11,437 bases of DNA from an uncultured Pelagibacteraceae bacterium (lineage in GTDB: Bacteria > Pseudomonadota > Alphaproteobacteria > Pelagibacterales > Pelagibacteraceae), in the NCBI GenBank assembly GCA_902570545.1, contig CACFYO010000022.1, forward strand, positions 1 through 11,437. The letters run 5' to 3'. Shown piece by piece: positions 1-10,077 of the stretch. The notes beneath the pieces were generated by a model, which ran no database searches, was not told where the DNA came from, and worked only from the letters and a program-made list of their open reading frames with translations. Each line of letters begins with the position of its first letter. The stretch's first letter is position 1. The translations under genes and the position numbers were made by a program.

Positions 1-2813
1 TTACTATTTTAAGAAATGATGACATATTAGCAATTATAAAAAAAATGTTAGATCTTAGAGATGGTAAAGATGAAGTTGATGATATTGATCATTTAGGAAA
101 TAGAAGAGTAAGATCTGTTGGCGAACTTGTTGAAAATCAAGCAAGGATTGGTGTTTATAGAATGGAAAGAGCAATTAAGGAAAAAATGACGACATTAGAT
201 GTTGAATCAGCAATGCCTCAAGATTTGATTAATGCAAAACCATTAACAATCTCATTAAAAGATTTTTTTGCGACATCACAATTATCTCAATTTATGGATC
301 AAACAAATCCACTATCCGAGATAACCCACAAAAGAAGAGTTTCTGCATTGGGACCCGGAGGCTTAACTAGAGAAAGAGCTGGCTTCGAAGTAAGAGATGT
401 TCATCCAACACACTATGGTCGTATCTGCCCAATTGAAACTCCTGAAGGCCCAAATATAGGTTTGATAAACAGCCTCTCAACTTATTCTAAGATTAATAAA
501 TATGGCTTCATAGAGAGTCCTTACAAAAAAGTTGAGGATGGAGTTGTGCAAGATAAAATTGAATATCTTTCTGCAATGGAAGAGACAAAATTTACAATCG
601 CACAAGCAAATTCTGTCCTAGATAAAAATGGTAAATTTGTTGAAGATTTAATTTCTAGTCGTGCCAACTTAGATTTTATTTTATCAAAACCCGAAAATAT
701 TGATTATATAGATGTATCACCAAAACAACTTGTTTCAGTAGCTGCGTCTTTAATTCCATTTCTCGAAAACGATGATGCAAACAGAGCGCTAATGGGATCT
801 AATATGATGAGACAAGCAGTGCCATTACTTAAACCAGAAGCTCCATTAGTTGGAACTGGAATTGAAAGTGACGTGGCATTAGACTCAGGTGTAACCATTG
901 TTGCGAAACGAGATGGTGTTGTTGATAAAATAGATGGAAAAAGAATAGTAATTAAAGCATCTAATGAAAAAGATTATTCCGAATCTGGTGTTGACATTTA
1001 TAACCTCCAAAAATTTAAAAGATCTAATCAAAATACTTGTATTAATCAGAAGCCACTAGTTAGAGTTGGGGATAAAGTAAATTCTGGTGATATAATTGCT
1101 GATGGTCCTTCAACAAAAACTGGTGAATTAGCACTTGGCAAAAACGTTACGGTAGCATTTATGCCATGGCAAGGATATAATTTTGAAGATTCAATCTTAA
1201 TTTCAGAAAGATGTGTTACAGATGATGTTTTTACCTCAATTCACATTGAGGAGTATGAAGTAATGGCAAGAGATACCAAACTTGGTGAGGAAGATATAAC
1301 AAGAGATATTCCAAATATAAATGAAGAGTCTTTAAAAAACTTAGATGAATCAGGAATTGTATATATTGGTGCAGAGGTTAAACCAGGTGATATATTGGTT
1401 GGAAAGGTGACCCCAAAGGGAGATTCTGCATCAGGACCAGAAGAAAAACTTTTAAGATCAATATTTGGTGAAAAAGCAATTGATGTAACAGATACCTCTC
1501 TAAAGATGCCTAGTGGTAGTGGTGGAATAGTTGTTGATGTAAGAGTTTTTAATAGACATGGAATAGAGAAAGATGAAAGATCAATTACGATCGAAAGAGC
1601 AGAAATAGAAAGTGTTCAACAAGATAAGAATGTTGAGGAGGAAATATTAGAGAGAAGTATAAAACAAAGAGCATCATCAATATTAATAAATACAAAACTA
1701 ATTAAAAAAATTAAAGGTTATGATTCTGGATTAAAATTATCAGAAGAAATAATTTTTGATCTACCAGTTTCTGATTTATTTAAAATCAGTGTTGAGGAAA
1801 TAAAAAAAACCGATGCATTACACCAATTGAAATCTCAATATGAGAGCGCAAAAAAAGATATTCAAGATAGATTTGAAGATAAAGTTTTAAAAATAAGACA
1901 AGGAGATGATTTGTTACCAAGTGTAATGAAAATGGTTAAGGTATTTGTTGCTATTAAAAGAAGATTGAGACCAGGTGATAAAATGTCAGGAAGACATGGA
2001 AATAAAGGAGTTGTTAGTAAGATCGTTCCAGTTGAAGATATGCCTTATAGAGAAAATGGTAGGCCAGTTGATATAGTTTTAAATCCACTTGGAGTACCCA
2101 GCAGGATGAACGTTGGTCAAATTTTAGAAACCCACTTAGGTTGGTCATGCAAAGAACTAGGGGAACAATTAACTGAACTAATTAATCAGAACCAGAAAAA
2201 AATTGAAAAAGAAGATAAAATATCGAATTTCTTAAAATCTGTTTATGGTGAACAGGTATATTCAGAAAATATCGAAAATTTATCGAACACAGAATTTAAA
2301 GATTTGTGTCAAAATATCCAGAATGGAGTTCCAATATCAACCCCAGTGTTTGATGGTGCAAAAGAAAATGATGTAACAAAAATGTTAGATTTAGCCAAAC
2401 TACCAAATTCAGGACAAGCTACATTATGGGATGGTAGAACAGGTGAAAAATTTGATAGACCTGTAACAGTGGGCATTATTTATATGCTTAAATTACATCA
2501 CTTAGTAGAAGATAAAATACATGCTAGATCAACCGGCCCATATAGTCTAGTTACGCAACAACCACTTGGAGGAAAAGCACAATTAGGAGGTCAAAGATTT
2601 GGAGAAATGGAAGTATGGGCATTAGAAGCTTATGGAGCTTCATACACACTCCAAGAAATATTAACAGTTAAGTCAGACGATGTTGCTGGAAGAGTAAAAG
2701 TTTATGAAACAATTGTAAAAGGTGAAGAAAATTTTGAGTCTGGTATACCAGAGTCATTCAATGTGTTAGTAAAAGAAATTAAATCATTAGCATTAAATGT
2801 GGAGTTGAATTAA
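1..2813 (+). CDS. rpoB: RNA polymerase beta subunit (5'-truncated by window edge)
   Basis: This is the beta subunit of DNA-directed RNA polymerase, which with beta' forms the active-site cleft that makes RNA from DNA. The frame is open from base 3 and reads through the first ATG at 45, which is internal: the residues before it ([14 protein letters not shown]) match the family. About 936 residues are visible. By comparison with the remembered E. coli protein the first one corresponds to about residue 418, so some 415-420 N-terminal residues lie outside. Visible landmarks are IDHLGNRR; the rifampicin pocket (282-347) with the wild-type residues equivalent to E. coli Q513, D516, S522, H526 and S531; the active-site segment [12 protein letters not shown] near 1975-2010; and the C-terminal [18 protein letters not shown] motif that packs against beta'. 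The stop is TAA, and rpoC starts 4 nt later, so the pair is co-transcribed. No frameshift or insertion is seen. Confidence 0.99.
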   Translation, partial: TILRNDDILAIIKKMLDLRDGKDEVDDIDHLGNRRVRSVGELVENQARIGVYRMERAIKEKMTTLDVESAMPQDLINAKPLTISLKDFFATSQLSQFMDQTNPLSEITHKRRVSALGPGGLTRERAGFEVRDVHPTHYGRICPIETPEGPNIGLINSLSTYSKINKYGFIESPYKKVEDGVVQDKIEYLSAMEETKFTIAQANSVLDKNGKFVEDLISSRANLDFILSKPENIDYIDVSPKQLVSVAASLIPFLENDDANRALMGSNMMRQAVPLLKPEAPLVGTGIESDVALDSGVTIVAKRDGVVDKIDGKRIVIKASNEKDYSESGVDIYNLQKFKRSNQNTCINQKPLVRVGDKVNSGDIIADGPSTKTGELALGKNVTVAFMPWQGYNFEDSILISERCVTDDVFTSIHIEEYEVMARDTKLGEEDITRDIPNINEESLKNLDESGIVYIGAEVKPGDILVGKVTPKGDSASGPEEKLLRSIFGEKAIDVTDTSLKMPSGSGGIVVDVRVFNRHGIEKDERSITIERAEIESVQQDKNVEEEILERSIKQRASSILINTKLIKKIKGYDSGLKLSEEIIFDLPVSDLFKISVEEIKKTDALHQLKSQYESAKKDIQDRFEDKVLKIRQGDDLLPSVMKMVKVFVAIKRRLRPGDKMSGRHGNKGVVSKIVPVEDMPYRENGRPVDIVLNPLGVPSRMNVGQILETHLGWSCKELGEQLTELINQNQKKIEKEDKISNFLKSVYGEQVYSENIENLSNTEFKDLCQNIQNGVPISTPVFDGAKENDVTKMLDLAKLPNSGQATLWDGRTGEKFDRPVTVGIIYMLKLHHLVEDKIHARSTGPYSLVTQQPLGGKAQLGGQRFGEMEVWALEAYGASYTLQEILTVKSDDVAGRVKVYETIVKGEENFESGIPESFNVLVKEIKSLALNVELN

Positions 2814-2817
2814 AAAT

Positions 2818-5800
2818 ATGAGCAAAGAACTATCAGATCTATTCAAGTCTTCTGAAATATCCGAAGCGCAAAATTTTAATAGTATAAAAATTACATTAGC
2901 AAGTCCCGAAAAGATTAAGTCTTGGACTTTTGGTGAAATAAAAAAACCTGAAACAATAAATTATAGAACATTTAGACCTGAAAAAGATGGACTTTTTTGT
3001 GCAAGAATATTTGGTCCTATAAAGGATTACGAATGTTTATGCGGGAAATATAAAAGAATGAAGTTTAGGGGAATTATTTGTGAAAAATGTGGTGTTGAGG
3101 TAACAAAATCAAATGTAAGACGAGAAAGAATGGGTCATATAAATCTCGCTACACCAGTTGCACATATATGGTTTTTAAAATCATTGCCAAGTCGTATTTC
3201 ACTAGCTGTAGATATGAAATTAAAAGAAGTGGAAAGAGTTTTATATTTTGAAAATTTTATAGTTATAGAGCCAGGTCTAACTGGATTAAAAAAGAACCAA
3301 CTCTTAGGTGAAGAAGAGCTTATTAAATACCAAGATGATTATGGAGAGGAAGCGTTTACAGCTGGAATAGGTGCAGAAGCAATTTTAGAAATTTTAAAAT
3401 CAATTAACCTTGAAGAGGAAAGAGAATTATTGATTAAAAATATTAAAGAGACAAAATCAAAGGTTAATGAGGAGAGGTCTATAAAAAGATTAAAGTTAAT
3501 AGAGTCATTTATAGAAACAGGCAACAAACCAGAATGGATGATACTTACAACTGTGCCAGTCATACCTCCTGAACTAAGACCATTAGTACCATTAGATGGT
3601 GGACGTTTTGCGACCTCAGATTTGAATGATTTATATAGAAGAGTAATTAACAGAAACAATAGATTGAAAAGATTAATGGATCTTAAAGCTCCAGATATTA
3701 TCGTTAGAAATGAAAAGAGAATGTTGCAAGAGTCTGTAGATGCACTATTTGATAATGGTAGGAGAGGCAGAGTAATAACTGGTACAGGAAAAAGACCGTT
3801 AAAATCACTAGCTGAAATGCTTAAAGGTAAGCAAGGAAGATTTAGACAAAATTTATTGGGTAAAAGAGTAGATTATTCTGGAAGATCAGTAATTGTTGTT
3901 GGACCAGATTTAAAGTTACATGAATGTGGTTTACCTAAAAAAATGGCTTTGGAGCTATTTAAACCCTTTTTGTATGCTCGATTAAATAAGTTAGGTTTGG
4001 CATCAACAATTAAACAAGCAAAAAAATTAGTTGAAAGAGAAAGAGCCGAAGTTTGGGATGCATTAGAATTAATTGTTCGAGAACATCCTGTAATACTAAA
4101 TAGAGCACCTACACTGCATAGATTAGGTGTTCAAGCATTTGAACCTAAGCTAATCGAGGGTAATGCTATTGAACTTCACCCTTTAACATGTGCTGCATTT
4201 AATGCAGATTTTGACGGCGATCAAATGGCTGTACATGTACCATTAAGTTTAGAAGCACAATTGGAAGCAAGAGTATTAATGATGTCAACAAATAACATCT
4301 TAAGCCCATCCAATGGAAAACCTATAATTGTACCAAGTCAGGATATGATACTAGGAATATATTATTTATCTCAACCACCAGTACAAACAGAAAAAGTTGA
4401 TGGATATTTTGTAAACACGTCTGAGATTGAACATGCGCTAGAAACAGGTCAAATTAAAGTACACTCAAGAATAGTATCAAGATTTGAAACGGTTGATGAA
4501 AAAGGAAACACAAAGTTTGAAAAACATATTAGCACAGCTGGAAGGTTTTTATTATCAAACATAATTCCAAAAAATGTAAATAATAAATTTTCTTTAATTG
4601 ATAGATTGCTACCAAAAAAAATAGTTTCAGAAGTCATTGATCATGTTTTTAGATTTTCTGGTCAGAAAAGTACGGTCATATTTTGCGATAAATTAAAAGA
4701 CATTGGTTTTAAGCATGCATTCAAGGCTGGAATTTCATTTGGGAAAGATGATCTTTTAATACCTGATAATAAAGAACAATTAATTGATGAGACTAAAAAA
4801 CTTATTGCAGATTACGAAGGACAATACGCAGAAGGTCTTATTACAAGAGGAGAAAAATACAATAAAGTTATTGATGCCTGGTCTAAATGTACAGATAGAG
4901 TTGCGTCAGAAATGATGAAAAGGATTTCTGCTACAGAAGTCACAGATGATGGATTAAAAATTAATTCAGTATTTATGATGGCAGATAGTGGTGCTAGAGG
5001 ATCAGCAGCACAAATGAAACAATTAGCAGGAATGAGAGGTTTAATTGCTAAACCATCAGGAGAAATTATTGAAACTCCAATCACTTCCAATTTTAAAGAA
5101 GGTCTTACAGCTTTAGAATATTTTAATTCAACTCATGGAGCAAGGAAGGGGTTAGCAGATACTGCACTTAAAACAGCAAGCTCAGGATATTTGACTAGAA
5201 GATTATGTGATGTTGCCCAAGATTTAACAATTACTAAACCTAAATGTGATATGAAGTGTGGTTCAATAAAACTTACAGAAGTACTAGAGGGTGGTAATAT
5301 TATGGTAAGTCTATCTGAAAGAGCTTTAGGAAGAGTTGCTGCAAAAGAAATAAAAAATCCATTAACTGGTGATGTTTTAATAAAAAAAGATGAAATGATT
5401 GATGAAGCAGGATGTGAGAAAATTGATGCAGCTGGAGTTAAAACTATAAATGTATATTCAGTAATGACATGTGGCGCAAAAGAAGGTGTATGTGCAACTT
5501 CATATGGAAGAGATTTATCTAGAGGAAAAATGGTGCATGTAGGAGAAGCTATTGGAATGATATCTGCTCAATCAATTGGAGAACCAGGAACCCAGCTCAC
5601 TATGAGAACATTTCACGTTGGTGGAACTGCTTCTGTAAAACAAGAGTCTCAAATTGTATCAAGCTCAGAAGGGACTCTTAAAATAGTTAATACGAACTTA
5701 ATTAAAGATTCAAAAAATAACCAAATTGTTATGGGTAGAAATACAGAAATATCCATTGAAGATGATAATGGGCTTCAAGTTGCATCTTACAAAGTACCTT

Positions 5801-6984
5801 ATGGATCTAAATTATTTTTTGAAAATGAACAAAAAGTTAAAAAAGGCGCTAAAATTTGTGAATGGGATCCATATACAACACCAGTTATTGCTGAAAAAGA
5901 TGGTATAGCAAATTATGTTGATTTAATTGATGGTGTATCAATTGCAGAAACTGCAGATGATGCAACAGGGATTTCTACAAAAGCTGTAATTGATTGGAAA
6001 ACGCAATCTAAAAATACTGACCTTAAGCCAAGAATTACTTTAAGGGATACAAAAGGAAATGTAATTAAAAAAGCAGATGACAATGAAGCAAGATACTATT
6101 TAGTTCCAGATTCAATCTTATCAGTTAAAGATGGTGCTAAGATTTCTGCAGGTGACGTTATTGCAAGATTACCTAAAGAAACAACGAAAACTAAAGATAT
6201 TACAGGAGGATTACCTAGAGTAGCAGAGTTATTTGAAGCAAGAAAAGCAAAAGATAGCGCAATTATTGCTGAAAATGATGGTAGTGTTATTTTTGGTAAA
6301 GAAGTTAGAGGAAAACAAAGAGTAACAATAGAGGCAGAAAACGGCGATACATCTAGTTACTTAATTCCAAAAGGTAAACATATTAATTTTAACCAAGGCG
6401 AAAAAATCAAAAAAGGCGAATATTTATTAGACGGCCAACCTTTACCCCATGATATTTTAAGAATATTGGGAATAGAAGAATTAACCGAATATTTTGTTAA
6501 TCAAGTACAAGATGTTTATAGACTACAAGGTGTAATAATTAACGACAAGCACATTGAAACTATTTTAAGACAAATGCTTAAGAAAATAGAGGTTAAAGAG
6601 ACTGGTGATAGTAAACTATTACCTGGAGAAATAATAGATAGAATAAAATTTGATACAATGAATGAAGAGTTAGTAGCCGAAGGTAAAAAACCTGCAACTG
6701 GCGAAAGAGTTCTAATGGGAATAACAAAAGCATCATTACAAACAGAATCATTTATTTCTGCAGCATCATTTCAGGAAACCACAAGAGTCCTAACAGATGC
6801 CGCAATTAAAGGAAAAGTTGATAAACTAACTGGTTTAAAAGAAAATGTAATTGTAGGAAGATTAGTTCCTGCTGGTACAGGATCAATTAAAAATTCATGG
6901 AATAAAAAAGCTATTAATGATGATCAAAAATTCTTATCTGAACAAGAGAGCTCTGATCCATCAGAAGCTCAAATAAATCAGTAA
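2818..6984 (+). CDS. rpoC: RNA polymerase beta' subunit
   Basis: This is the catalytic beta' subunit of RNA polymerase, 1388 residues (E. coli 1407), complete. The N-terminal zinc ribbon is intact (C73, C75, C88, C91). The Mg-binding NADFDGDQM motif lies at 462-470 with catalytic D464, D466 and D468. The bridge helix is about 765-796 and the trigger loop about 910-937, with M929, R930 and H933. A large insertion of the SI3 type seen in E. coli fills about 940-1124, before [11 protein letters not shown]. The C-terminal zinc site is unusual. The positions equivalent to E. coli C814, C888 and C895 are C810, C885 and C892, but the C898 equivalent is Ser895 (codon TCA), and an extra Cys814 lies four residues after C810. 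The start ATG is 4 nt after rpoB; GGAG at 2801-2804 is 13 nt upstream, a poor ribosome-site spacing, so translational coupling with rpoB is likely. Transcription probably comes from upstream of rpoB, outside the window. Confidence 0.99.
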   Translation: MSKELSDLFKSSEISEAQNFNSIKITLASPEKIKSWTFGEIKKPETINYRTFRPEKDGLFCARIFGPIKDYECLCGKYKRMKFRGIICEKCGVEVTKSNVRRERMGHINLATPVAHIWFLKSLPSRISLAVDMKLKEVERVLYFENFIVIEPGLTGLKKNQLLGEEELIKYQDDYGEEAFTAGIGAEAILEILKSINLEEERELLIKNIKETKSKVNEERSIKRLKLIESFIETGNKPEWMILTTVPVIPPELRPLVPLDGGRFATSDLNDLYRRVINRNNRLKRLMDLKAPDIIVRNEKRMLQESVDALFDNGRRGRVITGTGKRPLKSLAEMLKGKQGRFRQNLLGKRVDYSGRSVIVVGPDLKLHECGLPKKMALELFKPFLYARLNKLGLASTIKQAKKLVERERAEVWDALELIVREHPVILNRAPTLHRLGVQAFEPKLIEGNAIELHPLTCAAFNADFDGDQMAVHVPLSLEAQLEARVLMMSTNNILSPSNGKPIIVPSQDMILGIYYLSQPPVQTEKVDGYFVNTSEIEHALETGQIKVHSRIVSRFETVDEKGNTKFEKHISTAGRFLLSNIIPKNVNNKFSLIDRLLPKKIVSEVIDHVFRFSGQKSTVIFCDKLKDIGFKHAFKAGISFGKDDLLIPDNKEQLIDETKKLIADYEGQYAEGLITRGEKYNKVIDAWSKCTDRVASEMMKRISATEVTDDGLKINSVFMMADSGARGSAAQMKQLAGMRGLIAKPSGEIIETPITSNFKEGLTALEYFNSTHGARKGLADTALKTASSGYLTRRLCDVAQDLTITKPKCDMKCGSIKLTEVLEGGNIMVSLSERALGRVAAKEIKNPLTGDVLIKKDEMIDEAGCEKIDAAGVKTINVYSVMTCGAKEGVCATSYGRDLSRGKMVHVGEAIGMISAQSIGEPGTQLTMRTFHVGGTASVKQESQIVSSSEGTLKIVNTNLIKDSKNNQIVMGRNTEISIEDDNGLQVASYKVPYGSKLFFENEQKVKKGAKICEWDPYTTPVIAEKDGIANYVDLIDGVSIAETADDATGISTKAVIDWKTQSKNTDLKPRITLRDTKGNVIKKADDNEARYYLVPDSILSVKDGAKISAGDVIARLPKETTKTKDITGGLPRVAELFEARKAKDSAIIAENDGSVIFGKEVRGKQRVTIEAENGDTSSYLIPKGKHINFNQGEKIKKGEYLLDGQPLPHDILRILGIEELTEYFVNQVQDVYRLQGVIINDKHIETILRQMLKKIEVKETGDSKLLPGEIIDRIKFDTMNEELVAEGKKPATGERVLMGITKASLQTESFISAASFQETTRVLTDAAIKGKVDKLTGLKENVIVGRLVPAGTGSIKNSWNKKAINDDQKFLSEQESSDPSEAQINQ
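6948..6970 (+). other. Hairpin at the 3' end of the rpoC coding region
   Basis: The arm GAGCTCTGA (6948-6956) pairs with TCAGAAGCTC (6961-6970) around a TCCA loop, giving nine base pairs with one bulged A (6966). It sits within the last codons of rpoC, ending 11 nt before the TAA. It is followed by AAATAAATCAG rather than a T run, so it is not a standard intrinsic terminator. It could protect the rpoBC mRNA end, mark a processing point, or be chance; a stem this long is expected to occur by chance somewhere in 11 kb. Confidence 0.35.
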
Positions 6985-7013
6985 ATTTAGGTACTTTTGA
7001 GCCGTTATTTAGT

Positions 7014-7041
7014 TTGACAAATACAATTTCTAATGTATTTT
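7014..7041 (+). promoter_or_regulatory. Sigma70-type promoter for rpsL operon
   Basis: A perfect -35 box TTGACA (7014-7019) is followed, after 16 nt, by TATTTT (7036-7041), which matches four of six positions of the -10 consensus including the key T1, A2 and T6. Transcription would start near 7048, giving a leader of about 100 nt before the rpsL ATG. The only large gap in the window, directly ahead of a run of tightly packed ribosomal genes, is the expected place for such a promoter. Because the DNA is so A+T-rich, the -10 choice is less certain than the -35. Confidence 0.6.
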
Positions 7042-7063
7042 GGCCATGTTTTTGGTTGGAATG

Positions 7064-7080
7064 TAGTGACTAGATCACTA
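7064..7080 (+). repeat. 17-bp dyad / hairpin in rpsL leader
   Basis: TAGTGA (7064-7069) and TCACTA (7075-7080) are a perfect inverted repeat around CTAGA. In RNA this is a six-pair hairpin with a five-base loop about 16 nt into the predicted transcript; in DNA it could be a protein-binding site downstream of the promoter. No T run follows, so it is not a terminator. The symmetry is certain, the function unknown. Confidence 0.6.
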
Positions 7081-7091
7081 AACGCTGCCAC

Positions 7092-7111
7092 AAATAACAT
7101 GTCAGTTATTT
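7092..7111 (+). repeat. Second hairpin in rpsL leader
   Basis: AAATAAC (7092-7098) and GTTATTT (7105-7111) form a perfect seven-pair stem around a six-base loop ATGTCA. The stem is A+T-rich, so it would be weak alone. Its 3' arm ends in a short T run (7109-7112), which makes a very weak attenuator conceivable. Its 5' arm could instead pair with bases near the predicted transcript start (CATGTT, 7045-7050), so the two structures exclude each other. Confidence 0.45.
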
Positions 7112-7147
7112 TCATCAAAAATATAAATATTTAGTAAATAATTAATT

Positions 7148-7519
7148 ATGCCAACTATTAACCAGTTAGTCAGAAAAAGTCGAGATAAACAGATTACTAG
7201 AAACAAGGTTCCTGCCTTGCAAAAGCAACCTTTAAAAAGAGGTGTTTGTGTAAAAGTTTATACTACTACACCTAAGAAACCAAACTCTGCACTAAGGAAA
7301 GTTGCTCGTGTAAGATTATCAAATGGATTTGAGGTTACAGCTTATATACCTGGAGAAGGTCATAATTTGCAAGAACATTCGGTTGTTTTAATTAGAGGTG
7401 GAAGAGTTAAAGATTTGCCAGGAGTAAGATATCATATCTTAAGAGGAAACTTAGACACTCAAGGCGTTGCTAATAGAAAACAGAGACGATCATTATACGG
7501 AACTAAAAAAGGTAAATAA
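7148..7519 (+). CDS. rpsL: 30S ribosomal protein S12
   Basis: This is S12, a small-subunit protein at the decoding centre that helps monitor codon-anticodon pairing. It has 123 residues against 124 in E. coli and is conserved over its full length: NQLVRK at the start, [13 protein letters not shown] around K43/K44, and [14 protein letters not shown] with K88 and D89 (D89 corresponds to the aspartate that RimO methylthiolates in E. coli). The lysines K43 and K88 that change in streptomycin-resistant mutants are wild type. It is the first gene after the internal promoter and leader. No Shine-Dalgarno sequence precedes the ATG, only A and T for about 20 nt, so initiation probably relies on an unstructured A+T-rich leader. 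It is followed by rpsG after 3 nt. Confidence 0.99.
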   Translation: MPTINQLVRKSRDKQITRNKVPALQKQPLKRGVCVKVYTTTPKKPNSALRKVARVRLSNGFEVTAYIPGEGHNLQEHSVVLIRGGRVKDLPGVRYHILRGNLDTQGVANRKQRRSLYGTKKGK

Positions 7520-7522
7520 TAA

Positions 7523-7993
7523 ATGTCCAGAAAAAGAAAAGCCCCAAAAAAATTAGCAATTATTGATCCAAAATACAAATCTACAATAATTCCCAAGTTA
7601 ATTAATTCAATTATGTATGACGGCAAAAAAACTATAGCAGAAAAAATAGTATATGATGCTATTGATAAAATAAAAAGTAAATCTAAAGATGAACCATTAA
7701 ACGTGTTTAATGATGCAATTAACAATATTCGCCCAACTGTTGAAGTAAGATCTAGAAGAGTTGGTGGTGCAACATATCAAGTACCTGTTGAAGTTAAATC
7801 AAAAAGATCTCAAGCATTAGCTCTTAGATGGCTAATTGATGCCTCAAGAAAGCGTAAAGATAAAAAAATGTCAGATAAAATTTTTAATGAAATTTTTGAT
7901 GCTTATCAAAATAGAGGGTCAGCAATAAAAAAAAAGGAAGATACGCATAAAATGGCAGAATCTAATAAAGCCTTTGCTCATTTTAGGTGGTAA
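7523..7993 (+). CDS. rpsG: 30S ribosomal protein S7
   Basis: This is S7, a primary 16S rRNA-binding protein that nucleates assembly of the 30S head and lines the E site. Its 156 residues are typical for bacteria. Clear landmarks are the basic N-terminus MSRKRKAPKK, the conserved block NIRPTVEVRSRRVGGATYQV, the ALRWL segment and the C-terminal NKAFAHFRW. It starts 3 nt after rpsL with a weak AGGT (7511-7513 region) about 10 nt upstream. The spacer is far too short to hold the E. coli-type S7 feedback operator found between rpsL and rpsG there. The final Arg-Trp codons AGG TGG double as the ribosome-binding sequence of fusA. An A9 run (7927-7935) encodes part of a lysine cluster near the C-terminus. 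Confidence 0.99.
   Translation: MSRKRKAPKKLAIIDPKYKSTIIPKLINSIMYDGKKTIAEKIVYDAIDKIKSKSKDEPLNVFNDAINNIRPTVEVRSRRVGGATYQVPVEVKSKRSQALALRWLIDASRKRKDKKMSDKIFNEIFDAYQNRGSAIKKKEDTHKMAESNKAFAHFRW
7985..7990 (+). promoter_or_regulatory. Shine-Dalgarno of fusA inside rpsG
   Basis: AGGTGG is complementary to CCACCT at the 3' end of 16S rRNA and lies 9 nt before the fusA ATG at 8000. It is the best ribosome-binding sequence in the window. It is also the last two sense codons of rpsG (Arg, Trp). AGG is used only here among the rpsG arginine codons, the others being AGA or CGN. Confidence 0.75.
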
Positions 7994-7999
7994 AAAATT

Positions 8000-10075
8000 A
8001 TGTCTAGAACACATACATTAGATAAATACAGGAATATTGGCATCATGGCACATATTGATGCTGGAAAAACTACAACAACCGAAAGAATTCTTTATTATAC
8101 AGGTAAAAGTCATAAAATTGGTGAAGTCCATGACGGAGCTGCCACTATGGACTGGATGGAACAGGAACAGGAAAGAGGAATTACAATCACATCAGCAGCA
8201 ACAACTTGTTTTTGGAATGATCACAGAATCAACATCATTGACACTCCTGGACATGTTGATTTTACAATAGAGGTAGAAAGATCTTTAAAAGTATTAGATG
8301 GAGCTGTAGCTGTATTCGATGGTGTTGCAGGTGTTGAGCCTCAATCAGAAACAGTTTGGAGGCAAGCAGATAAGTACAAAGTACCAAGAATTTGTTTTGT
8401 CAATAAATTAGATAGGACTGGTGCTGATTTTTTTAGATGTGTAGAAATGATAAAAGAGAGACTTGGAGCAAAACCTTTAGTAATGCAGGTGCCAATTGGC
8501 GTTGAAGCTTCTTTAAAAGGTGTTGTTGATTTAATTAAAATGAAAGCTGTTGTATGGAAAAACGAGGATCTTGGCGCAGCCTGGGAATTAACTGACATAC
8601 CTGATGATTTGAAAGAAGTTTCTTCAAAATATCGCCAAGAACTGGTTGAAACTGCTGTTGAGCAGGATGAAAAACTTATGGAAGATTATCTTGGTGGCAA
8701 AGATATTGCAGAAGAAGATTTAATTAGATGTATTAGAAAAGGATGTCTGGGTTTTGACTTTGTTCCAGTTCTAACTGGTTCAGCTTTTAAAAACAAAGGT
8801 GTTCAACCACTTCTAGATGCAGTTGTTAACTATCTCCCAAGTCCCAAAGATATTGGCTCGATAAAAGGAACTAAACCAGGGTCAGATGAAGAGATAGAAA
8901 TGAAATTTGAAGATAATGCTCCATTTTCTGCACTTGCCTTTAAAGTAGCAAATGACCCATTTGTGGGAAGTTTAACATTTATTAGAATTTATTCAGGAAC
9001 AGTAAAATCTGGAACTGGAATTTATAACACATCAAAAGATAAAGAAGAAAGAGTTGGTCGAATGCTTTTAATGCATGCTAACTCCAGAGAAGACATAAAA
9101 GAGGCAAATGCAGGAGATATAGTTGCGCTAGCTGGTTTAAAAAATACTATAACAGGACATACGCTTGCTAATAAGGAAACGGCTGTATTACTTGAACCAA
9201 TGGAATTTCCAGACCCAGTTATAGAAATTGCAGTAGAGCCAAAAACAAAAGCCGACCAAGAAAAAATGGGTGAAGCTTTAGGTAGATTAGCCAAGGAAGA
9301 CCCATCGTTTAGAGTTACATCTGACGAGGAGTCAGGTCAAACTATTATTAAAGGAATGGGAGAATTGCACCTTGATATAATTGTTGATAGAATGAAAAGA
9401 GAGTTTAAAGTTGAGGCTAACGTAGGAGCTCCTCAAGTTGCCTATAGAGAAACAATTTTATCACCAGCAGAAAATGATTATACCCACAAAAAACAAAGTG
9501 GTGGCGCTGGACAATTTGCAAGAGTAAAACTCACTGTAGAGCCTCTTGAACCTGGAAAAGGCAGAGAAATTGAAAGTAAAATTAAAGGTGGTGCAATACC
9601 TAAAGAATTTATACCAGGTGTTGAAAAAGGAGTAGAAACTGTAGCAGATGGAGGTATTTTAGCTGGATTTCCACTTATAGATTACAAAGTTACAATTGTA
9701 GATGGACTTCATCATGATGTTGACTCAAGTGTTTTAGCTTTTGAATTAGCATCAAGACAATGTTTTAAAGAAGCCTGCTCAAAGGCAACTCTAAAATTAT
9801 TAGAACCTATTATGAGAGTTGAAGTCGTTACACCCGAAGACTATATGGGTGATGTAATTGGAGATTTAAATAGTAGACGCGGTCAAATAAGCACACAAGA
9901 ACAAAGAGGTAATGCCACAGTAATAACCGCAATGGTACCATTAGCAAATATGTTTGGTTATATTAATAATTTAAGATCTATGTCCCAAGGTAGAGCGCAA
10001 TATTCGATGTTCTTTGATCATTACGATAAAGTCCCACAAAATGTACAAGACGAAGTAACAAAAAAAACAGGTTAA
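8000..10075 (+). CDS. fusA: Elongation factor G (EF-G)
   Basis: EF-G is the GTPase that moves tRNAs and mRNA through the ribosome and, with ribosome recycling factor, splits the ribosome after termination. It has 691 residues (family about 690-705) and all five G motifs: P-loop AHIDAGKT (17-24), RGIT (59-62), DTPGH (81-85, with the catalytic His85), NKLD (135-138) and GSA (260-262). Domains II to V follow. The domain IV tip carries HHDVDSS, with His572 in the place of the histidine that contacts the decoding centre. It is a canonical translocation-type EF-G, not the RelA-like or tetracycline-protection relatives, given context and full-length similarity. It begins 6 nt after rpsG with a strong AGGTGG site, which suits the high output needed relative to the ribosomal proteins. 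rpsJ follows after only 2 nt, with no tuf between. Confidence 0.99.
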   Translation: MSRTHTLDKYRNIGIMAHIDAGKTTTTERILYYTGKSHKIGEVHDGAATMDWMEQEQERGITITSAATTCFWNDHRINIIDTPGHVDFTIEVERSLKVLDGAVAVFDGVAGVEPQSETVWRQADKYKVPRICFVNKLDRTGADFFRCVEMIKERLGAKPLVMQVPIGVEASLKGVVDLIKMKAVVWKNEDLGAAWELTDIPDDLKEVSSKYRQELVETAVEQDEKLMEDYLGGKDIAEEDLIRCIRKGCLGFDFVPVLTGSAFKNKGVQPLLDAVVNYLPSPKDIGSIKGTKPGSDEEIEMKFEDNAPFSALAFKVANDPFVGSLTFIRIYSGTVKSGTGIYNTSKDKEERVGRMLLMHANSREDIKEANAGDIVALAGLKNTITGHTLANKETAVLLEPMEFPDPVIEIAVEPKTKADQEKMGEALGRLAKEDPSFRVTSDEESGQTIIKGMGELHLDIIVDRMKREFKVEANVGAPQVAYRETILSPAENDYTHKKQSGGAGQFARVKLTVEPLEPGKGREIESKIKGGAIPKEFIPGVEKGVETVADGGILAGFPLIDYKVTIVDGLHHDVDSSVLAFELASRQCFKEACSKATLKLLEPIMRVEVVTPEDYMGDVIGDLNSRRGQISTQEQRGNATVITAMVPLANMFGYINNLRSMSQGRAQYSMFFDHYDKVPQNVQDEVTKKTG

Positions 10076-10077
10076 AT

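Larger units (their letters stand above)
6985..7147 (+). other. rpoC-rpsL intergenic region (promoter plus rpsL leader)
   Basis: These 163 nt are the only substantial non-coding stretch in the window. They lie where the polymerase operon ends and the str/S10 genes begin. They hold a sigma70-like promoter, a 17-bp dyad, a second A+T-rich hairpin and a very A+T-rich run up to the rpsL ATG. No convincing rho-independent terminator for rpoBC is visible, so polymerase may read through from rpoC into rpsL, with the internal promoter adding transcripts. No open frame of note and no tRNA is seen here. Confidence 0.8.

Noticed and set aside
45..47. ATG that could be taken as the start of the first gene
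   Set aside because: The frame is open upstream to base 3 and those residues match RpoB; the ATG corresponds to about residue 432 of the E. coli protein, so it is internal.
282..347. Possible rifampicin-resistance changes in rpoB
   Set aside because: All main resistance positions carry the sensitive residues; the differences from E. coli here (Thr for Asn518, Val for Ile530) are ordinary lineage variation.
3339..3659. Open frame of 106 codons on the - strand inside rpoC, plus similar ones at 704-898, 4449-4637, 4812-5090, 7459-7725, 8341-8598, 9022-9294, 10838-11035 and 11135-11359
   Set aside because: All lie opposite strongly conserved genes, have no recognisable protein and no convincing ribosome site, and look like shadows of the coding strand.
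5726..5908. Open frame of 60 codons in another + frame within rpoC (and one at 8037-8270 within fusA)
   Set aside because: Both overlap conserved protein sequence in the true frame and show no known family; they are chance open frames.
7124..7147. A+T palindromes such as TAAATATTTA before rpsL
   Set aside because: Short A/T palindromes are expected by chance in this base composition and form weak structures.
7927..7936. A9 run with an A AAA AAG slippery heptamer in the correct frame of rpsG
   Set aside because: Such heptamers are common in lysine-rich genes of A+T-rich genomes. A -1 shift would add only four residues before a stop and remove the conserved S7 end; no stimulatory structure is evident.
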